Of a stretch of 17,567 nt of DNA, positions 14,148 through 17,567 are shown in pieces. The notes beneath the pieces were generated by a model. That model did no database searches. It was not told the origin of the DNA and worked only from the letters and a program-made list of their open reading frames with translations. Source of the DNA: SVTX01 sp045585895 (GTDB lineage Bacteria; Bacillota; Clostridia; Oscillospirales; CAG-272); NCBI GenBank assembly GCA_045585895.1, contig JAZMZI010000156.1, forward strand, positions 1 through 17,567. The letters run 5' to 3'. Position 1 is the first letter of the stretch. Every line of letters begins with the position of its first letter. A program made the translations under genes and the position numbers.

Positions 14148-14266
14148 TGACCGAAGGGATTTTGCGCGAGGCAAGGCGCACCGCCAAAAGCAAGGTGAAG
14201 GCTTACTATAGTAAGTCGAACCGCTTTTGAGGAGCAACGAAGTATCGCGCGGAATTACAAAGGTCA
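14148..14266. repeat. Palindromic intergenic element, about 119 bp, reaching the SDR stop codon
   Basis: Dyad-symmetric block centred on CTTACTATAGTAAG (14202-14215, 14-bp perfect palindrome). Matching arms on both sides include AAAAGC/GCTTTT, GCGCGA/TCGCGC, GATTTT with GGAATT, and outer ends TGACC (14148-14152) / GGTCA (14262-14266). The right end includes the TGA stop of the SDR gene on the minus strand. It resembles, from memory, palindromic units dispersed in clostridial genomes; only this copy is in the window. No protein frame was found in it. Confidence 0.7.
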
Positions 14267-14980
14267 AATTCCAAATCCGCCGTCAACGCCGATAATCTGC
14301 GCCGTTATAAACGAAGCCTTTTCGCCGGCAAGGAAGTAGACAAGCTCCGCAACCTCGGATGGGTCTCCGATTCGGTATAGGGGAGTCTCCTCGCAAAGCT
14401 CGGCAATGGTTTCGTCGTCGTAGCAATCGTTCATTTCGGTGTCGATTACTCCGGGCTCAACGCAATTTACGCGGATTCCCGAGGGTCCCAGCTCCTTGGC
14501 AAGAGACAAGGTCAGACCGCGAAGTCCCGCCTTACTCGCAGAGTATGCCGACTCGCAGGACGCGCCGCAACGCCCCCATACCGAGCCGATATTGATTATA
14601 GAACCGCTCTGCTGTCTCACCATATCCTCCGTGGCGGAACGGCTCATATAAAACGCGCTGGAAAGATTGGTATTTATCATCTTCATCCAATGCTCGTCAC
14701 TCATATCGGTGATAAGCTCACTCTCGCTGATTCCCACGTTGTTTACGAGCACGTCAACGCCTCCGAGATACTCCACCGCCCGATCATATGCCCAAGCCGC
14801 CTCCTTGGGGTCGGAAAGATCTGCTTTTATCGGGAAAGCCCCCGTCTCGTCGACGCAATCCTCTGCCGCGTCGTCATTCGCGCGATAAATAAACGCTACT
14901 GCGTAGCCGTTTTCGGCGAAAAGCTCGACGCAGGCGCGTCCGATCCCGCGAGAACCGCCGGTTACTATAACTTTTTTCAT
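14264..14980 (-). CDS. Short-chain dehydrogenase/reductase, FabG-like
   Basis: 238 residues from the chosen ATG. Classical SDR: the NAD(P)-binding TGGSRGIG is at 7-14, NNVG at 80-83, and the catalytic residues are S133 (GSVWG) and the YxxxK pair Y146/K150 in YSASK. PGVIDTEM follows, with the terminal VDGGFGI. It could be a 3-oxoacyl-ACP reductase or a sugar/alcohol dehydrogenase. No other fatty-acid gene is nearby and the divergent neighbour is rhaA, so a substrate cannot be assigned. The frame opens at 15040, which lies on the -35 box; the ATG at 14980 follows GGAG by 6 nt and matches the SDR N-terminus, so it is preferred over ATGs at 14992 and 15040. Confidence 0.92.
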   Translation of the reverse strand: MKKVIVTGGSRGIGRACVELFAENGYAVAFIYRANDDAAEDCVDETGAFPIKADLSDPKEAAWAYDRAVEYLGGVDVLVNNVGISESELITDMSDEHWMKMINTNLSSAFYMSRSATEDMVRQQSGSIINIGSVWGRCGASCESAYSASKAGLRGLTLSLAKELGPSGIRVNCVEPGVIDTEMNDCYDDETIAELCEETPLYRIGDPSEVAELVYFLAGEKASFITAQIIGVDGGFGI

Positions 14981-15011
14981 ATTTGACTCCATTTTTGCAT
15001 ATCTTTTCTTA

Positions 15012-15040
15012 ATTATATCATCCATTCGTCGATTTTTCAA
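15012..15040 (-). promoter_or_regulatory. Sigma-A promoter of the SDR gene (divergent from rhaA)
   Basis: On the minus strand, TTGAAA (15040-15035), a 17-bp spacer, then TATAAT (15017-15012). The start is near 15005. Its -35 box is only 31 bp from the -35 box of the rhaA promoter, so the two promoters are back to back. Confidence 0.8.
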
Positions 15041-15071
15041 TAGAATTTGTCAATTATTTTTATCAAAGCCC

Positions 15072-15100
15072 TTGCAAAAAGGTAAAATTTGTTGTATAAT
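15072..15100 (+). promoter_or_regulatory. Sigma-A promoter of rhaA
   Basis: TTGCAA (15072-15077), a 17-bp spacer, then TATAAT (15095-15100). The start is near 15107 and the leader is about 60 nt. The -10 is consensus but the -35 is imperfect, leaving room for control. Confidence 0.8.
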
Positions 15101-15107
15101 ATAATTT

Positions 15108-15124
15108 GGTATATGATGTATACC
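15108..15124. promoter_or_regulatory. Operator-like palindrome at the rhaA transcription start
   Basis: GGTATA (15108-15113), 5 bp, then TATACC (15119-15124): a perfect 6-bp dyad placed right at and after the predicted start. A repressor bound here would block transcription of rhaA. No regulator gene is present in the window, so the binding protein is unknown. Confidence 0.5.
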
Positions 15125-15140
15125 CTTAAACGGTAAAAAA

Positions 15141-15153
15141 TTAAAGTACATAA
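15141..15153 (+). repeat. 13-bp direct repeat, copy 1 (upstream of rhaA)
   Basis: TTAAAGTACATAA occurs here, in the rhaA leader just before the ribosome binding site, and again at 16423-16435 just after the rhaA stop codon, in the same orientation. Confidence 0.8.
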
Positions 15154-15169
15154 TACACAGGAGGTCATT

Positions 15170-16420
15170 ATGGCAAACGCAAGATACGAGTCCGCTAAGG
15201 AGATCTACGCAAAGTACGGCATTGATACCGAAGCGGCTATCGCAAAGCTTTCCGACGTTCGCATTTGTATGCACTGCTGGCAGGCAGACGACGTAAGAGG
15301 TTTCGAGGGTACGGGTACTCTCTCCGGCGGTATTCAGACTACCGGTAACTACCCCGGCGGCGCACGCAACCCCGACGAGGTTTTCGCTGACCTTGACAAG
15401 GCACTCTCCCTCATTCCCGGAACTCACAAGATCAACGTTCACGCTAACTACGCTATCGCTGAGGACGGCGAGGTTATCGACCGTGACACTATCGAGCCCC
15501 GTCACTTCAAGAGATGGGTAGAATTCGCAAAGGCTCATAACTGCGGTCTCGATTTCAACCCCACCTTTTTCTCTCACCCCAAGGCTTCGGGCCTTACCCT
15601 TTCCAGCCCCGACGATGAGATCAGAGCTTTCTGGGTAAAGCACGGTATCGCTTGTATCCGCATCTCCGAGTACTTCGCTCGTGAGACCGGCTACCCCTGC
15701 GTTATGAACATCTGGACCGGCGACGGTACCAAGGATATCCCCGGCGACAGAATGGGTCCCCGTCAGAGATACGCCGACTCCATCGACCAGATCATCGGCT
15801 GTGGCTACGACAAGAGCCTCGTTTACGTAACCGTTGAGTCCAAGGTATTCGGTATCGGTGTTGAAGCTTACACCGTAGGCAGCGCAGAGTTCTCTCTCGC
15901 ATACGCTATGACCAGAGGTATCACTCCTCTTATGGATAACGGTCACTATCATCCTACCGAGGTAGTTTCCGATAAGATCCCCGCTCTTCTCGTATTCTCC
16001 GATAAGATCGCTCTTCACATCACCCGTCCTATCCGTTGGGACTCCGACCACGTTGTTGCATACGACGACGAGACCCGCGAGATGATGAAGGAAGTTGTTC
16101 GTTGCGACGCTCTTGACAGAGTATTCCTCGCAACCGACTACTTCGACGCTTCCATCAACCGTGTAGCTGCTCTCGTTATCGGTATGAGAAACGTTCAGAA
16201 AGCAATCCTTAACGCTCTTCTTACTCCCAATGCCGAGATCAAGGGCTATCAGGACAAGGGCGACTTCACCAAGATGCTTATGCTCCAGGAAGAGATCAAG
16301 ACCCTTCCTATGGGCGACGTATGGAACGAATTCTGCGAAAGAAACGGCGTTTGCGGATGCTCTTGCTGGTTCAAGGAAATCGAAAAGTACGAGGCAGAGG
16401 TTCTCTCCAAGAGAGTTTAA
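15170..16420 (+). CDS. rhaA: L-rhamnose isomerase
   Basis: 416 residues, the usual length. RhaA converts L-rhamnose to L-rhamnulose, a Mn/metal-dependent TIM-barrel isomerase step in the cytoplasm. Characteristic blocks: VRICMHCWQADDVRGFE near 30-46, GGIQTTGNYPGG at about 53-64, INVHANYA, LDFNPTFFSHPKASGLTL, NIWTGDGTKD, ESKVFGIGVEAYTVGS, and LLVFSDKIALHITRPIRWDSDHVV. The ATG follows AGGAGG at 6 nt. The codon choice is strongly biased (many ACC, GGT, CTC, CGT and AAG), more so than in its neighbours, which suggests high expression when on. It is monocistronic here, with an operator-like site and a terminator. The later kinase and aldolase genes are not in the window. Confidence 0.96.
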   Translation: MANARYESAKEIYAKYGIDTEAAIAKLSDVRICMHCWQADDVRGFEGTGTLSGGIQTTGNYPGGARNPDEVFADLDKALSLIPGTHKINVHANYAIAEDGEVIDRDTIEPRHFKRWVEFAKAHNCGLDFNPTFFSHPKASGLTLSSPDDEIRAFWVKHGIACIRISEYFARETGYPCVMNIWTGDGTKDIPGDRMGPRQRYADSIDQIIGCGYDKSLVYVTVESKVFGIGVEAYTVGSAEFSLAYAMTRGITPLMDNGHYHPTEVVSDKIPALLVFSDKIALHITRPIRWDSDHVVAYDDETREMMKEVVRCDALDRVFLATDYFDASINRVAALVIGMRNVQKAILNALLTPNAEIKGYQDKGDFTKMLMLQEEIKTLPMGDVWNEFCERNGVCGCSCWFKEIEKYEAEVLSKRV

Positions 16421-16422
16421 TC

Positions 16423-16435
16423 TTAAAGTACATAA
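16423..16435 (+). repeat. 13-bp direct repeat, copy 2 (downstream of rhaA)
   Basis: Exact second copy of TTAAAGTACATAA, 2 nt after the rhaA stop codon and 4 nt before its terminator stem. Confidence 0.8.
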
Positions 16436-16439
16436 AATT

Positions 16440-16471
16440 AGCGGCTGCTGCGGCAGCCGCTGTTTTGTTTT
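16440..16471 (+). terminator. Intrinsic terminator of rhaA
   Basis: A perfect 9-bp stem AGCGGCTGC (16440-16448) / GCAGCCGCT (16453-16461) with a TGCG loop, followed by GTTTTGTTTT. It lies between the convergent rhaA and flavoprotein genes and may also help on the minus strand, where AATTTTAT follows the stem. Confidence 0.9.
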
Positions 16472-16497
16472 AACCGTAATCGTTGTAATACAAAAAT

Positions 16498-17567
16498 TTA
16501 TTTTATCTCTTCAAAATCCGCCGCGCCGTGCTTACAGAGGGGGCAGACAAAGTCCTCGGGAAGGTTTTCGCCCTCGTAAACGTAGCCGCATATCTTGCAG
16601 ACGTAGCCCTTCTTACCCTTTGCCTCGGGCTTGGGCTTTACGTTTGCGTGGTAGTAGGAGTAGGTCATAGTCTCCTTATCGGAAATGACTCTCGCCTCAC
16701 TCACGGAGCAGATGAACATTCCGTGGGTGTCCAGATCGACGTACTGCTCTACCTTAAGAGACATAAAGGAGTTGATATATCTCGCAAGGAACGTGAGTCC
16801 GTTATCGGAGCGCATAGCCTCGAAATCGGCAAATTTATCGACGTTTCTGCCGCTTTGGAATCCGAATCTCTCAAATATCGAGAAGGGCGCTTCAACGGTG
16901 AGGCAGTTGATATTCATAACACCCGTCTGCTTGATAACGTGGTGAGAATAGTTTGCCTTATTGATGGTAACCGCTATTCTGTTGGGGGTATTGGTCACCT
17001 GAGTAACGGTATTTACGATAAGTCCGTTATCCTTCTTGCCGTCGTTGCAGGTAACGACGTAGAGACCGTAGCCAATCTTGAAAAGCGCGGTCATATCGTT
17101 CTTATTTGCGGTTGAGTCCTGCTGTGCGAGATAGTCGCGGCAAAGCTCCTCGGCAAGTGCGTTGAGCTGATTCGTGCTCTCTTCATTAAGCGCGGAAAGG
17201 ATCTTGACGGTATTCTCGGCATAGGTAAGATTCTTGCTCTTTTCAAGCATTTCCCTCATTACCTTGGTCGCCATAGGTGCCCAGCTTCCGTTTTCGATAA
17301 ATGCAACGGTTCTGTTGCTGAAGTTTCTTTCGGTAAGATGATTTATAAATTCTCTCATAAAGGGGAATATCTCGGCGTTATAGGTAGTGGTCGCCAGCAC
17401 CAGCTTACCGTATCTGAAAGCGTCCTCTACCGCCTCTGCCATATCGCATCTTGCCAGATCGTTGACTACGACCTTGGGGCAGCCGTTGGCGCGAAGCTTG
17501 TCCGCAAGCTGAAGCACCGCCTTCTTGGTGTTGCCGTAGACCGAGGTATAGGCGATAACTATTCCCT
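16498..17567 (-). CDS. Multidomain flavoprotein (flavodoxin - flavin reductase - rubredoxin), C-terminal part of a probable flavodiiron O2/NO reductase
   Basis: Partial: the frame is open to the window edge, so the N-terminus is missing. Visible in order over 355 residues: a flavodoxin domain beginning with the FMN phosphate loop YTSVYGNT, through TTTYNAEIFPFM and VAFIENGSWAP; a flavin-reductase-like domain from about MTALFKIGYGLYVVT to the YYHANVKP segment; and a short rubredoxin with YVCKICGYVYEG and CPLCKHGAADFE (two CxxC knuckles, the compact type). In A-type flavoproteins the flavodoxin follows a metallo-beta-lactamase diiron domain, which would lie beyond the edge; this is inferred. Such enzymes reduce O2 or NO in anaerobes, and the fused reductase and rubredoxin would supply electrons. 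A GTG at 17517 is internal, not the start. Confidence 0.88.
   Translation of the reverse strand, partial: GIVIAYTSVYGNTKKAVLQLADKLRANGCPKVVVNDLARCDMAEAVEDAFRYGKLVLATTTYNAEIFPFMREFINHLTERNFSNRTVAFIENGSWAPMATKVMREMLEKSKNLTYAENTVKILSALNEESTNQLNALAEELCRDYLAQQDSTANKNDMTALFKIGYGLYVVTCNDGKKDNGLIVNTVTQVTNTPNRIAVTINKANYSHHVIKQTGVMNINCLTVEAPFSIFERFGFQSGRNVDKFADFEAMRSDNGLTFLARYINSFMSLKVEQYVDLDTHGMFICSVSEARVISDKETMTYSYYHANVKPKPEAKGKKGYVCKICGYVYEGENLPEDFVCPLCKHGAADFEEIK

Noticed and set aside
14981..15040. Extension of the SDR gene to the ATG at 15040
   Set aside because: It lies on the -35 box of the SDR promoter and adds a basic stretch not seen in SDRs; the ATG at 14980 has a GGAG site.
15050..16051. 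Minus-strand frame of 333 codons opposite rhaA
   Set aside because: rhaA has clear motifs, a promoter, a ribosome binding site and a terminator; the antisense frame is a by-product of its biased codons and runs past the rhaA promoter.

Overview
The window looks like a chromosomal stretch from an anaerobic Gram-positive bacterium of the Clostridia, probably an uncultured gut Oscillospirales- or Christensenellales-like lineage. This is an inference from content. There are strong AGGAGG ribosome binding sites and near-consensus sigma-A promoters with 17-bp spacers. The yceD-rpmF pair, the YmfF/YmfH peptidase pair next to lgt, a TmcAL (YlbM) protein, a flavodiiron-type flavoprotein ending in rubredoxin, and an LRR_5 (BspA-like) lipoprotein all fit. 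No phage, IS transposase, CRISPR array, tRNA or rRNA was seen.

Layout. Positions 1-4711 (minus) form one tightly packed operon reading leftward: ymfF-like, ymfH-like, lgt, folD and a partial unknown gene. Neighbouring genes overlap or lie within 15 nt, and a promoter sits at 4772-4800. Positions 4850-6732 (minus) hold mrp/apbC with its own promoter and terminator, preceded by yceD (DUF177) and rpmF (ribosomal protein L32) under a perfect consensus promoter. Positions 6797-8837 (minus) hold a 573-residue LRR_5 lipoprotein gene. Between its consensus promoter and its ribosome binding site lie a 122-bp near-perfect inverted repeat and then a textbook intrinsic terminator. This arrangement looks like a structured leader or attenuator and is the most interesting item here.

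Positions 8880-12978 (plus) carry tmcAL, preceded by a composite inverted/direct repeat that resembles an operator. A small orphan gene of 96 codons follows with a strong promoter and terminator, then a cytoplasmic GH78 alpha-L-rhamnosidase. Positions 13079-14980 (minus) carry a type I L-asparaginase and a short-chain dehydrogenase, separated by a palindromic intergenic repeat that reaches the dehydrogenase stop codon. At 15012-16471, L-rhamnose isomerase (rhaA, plus) is transcribed divergently from the dehydrogenase, with an operator-like palindrome at the predicted transcription start. The window ends inside a minus-strand flavoprotein with flavodoxin, flavin-reductase and rubredoxin domains.

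How the genes fit together. The rhamnosidase can release L-rhamnose from imported oligosaccharides or glycosides, and RhaA converts it to L-rhamnulose. The kinase and aldolase steps are not in the window. The left half is mainly housekeeping: lipoprotein lipidation, one-carbon metabolism, Fe-S carrier function and ribosome supply. Lgt should lipidate lipoproteins such as the LRR_5 protein encoded a few kb away. The flavoprotein suggests O2 or NO defence in an anaerobe.
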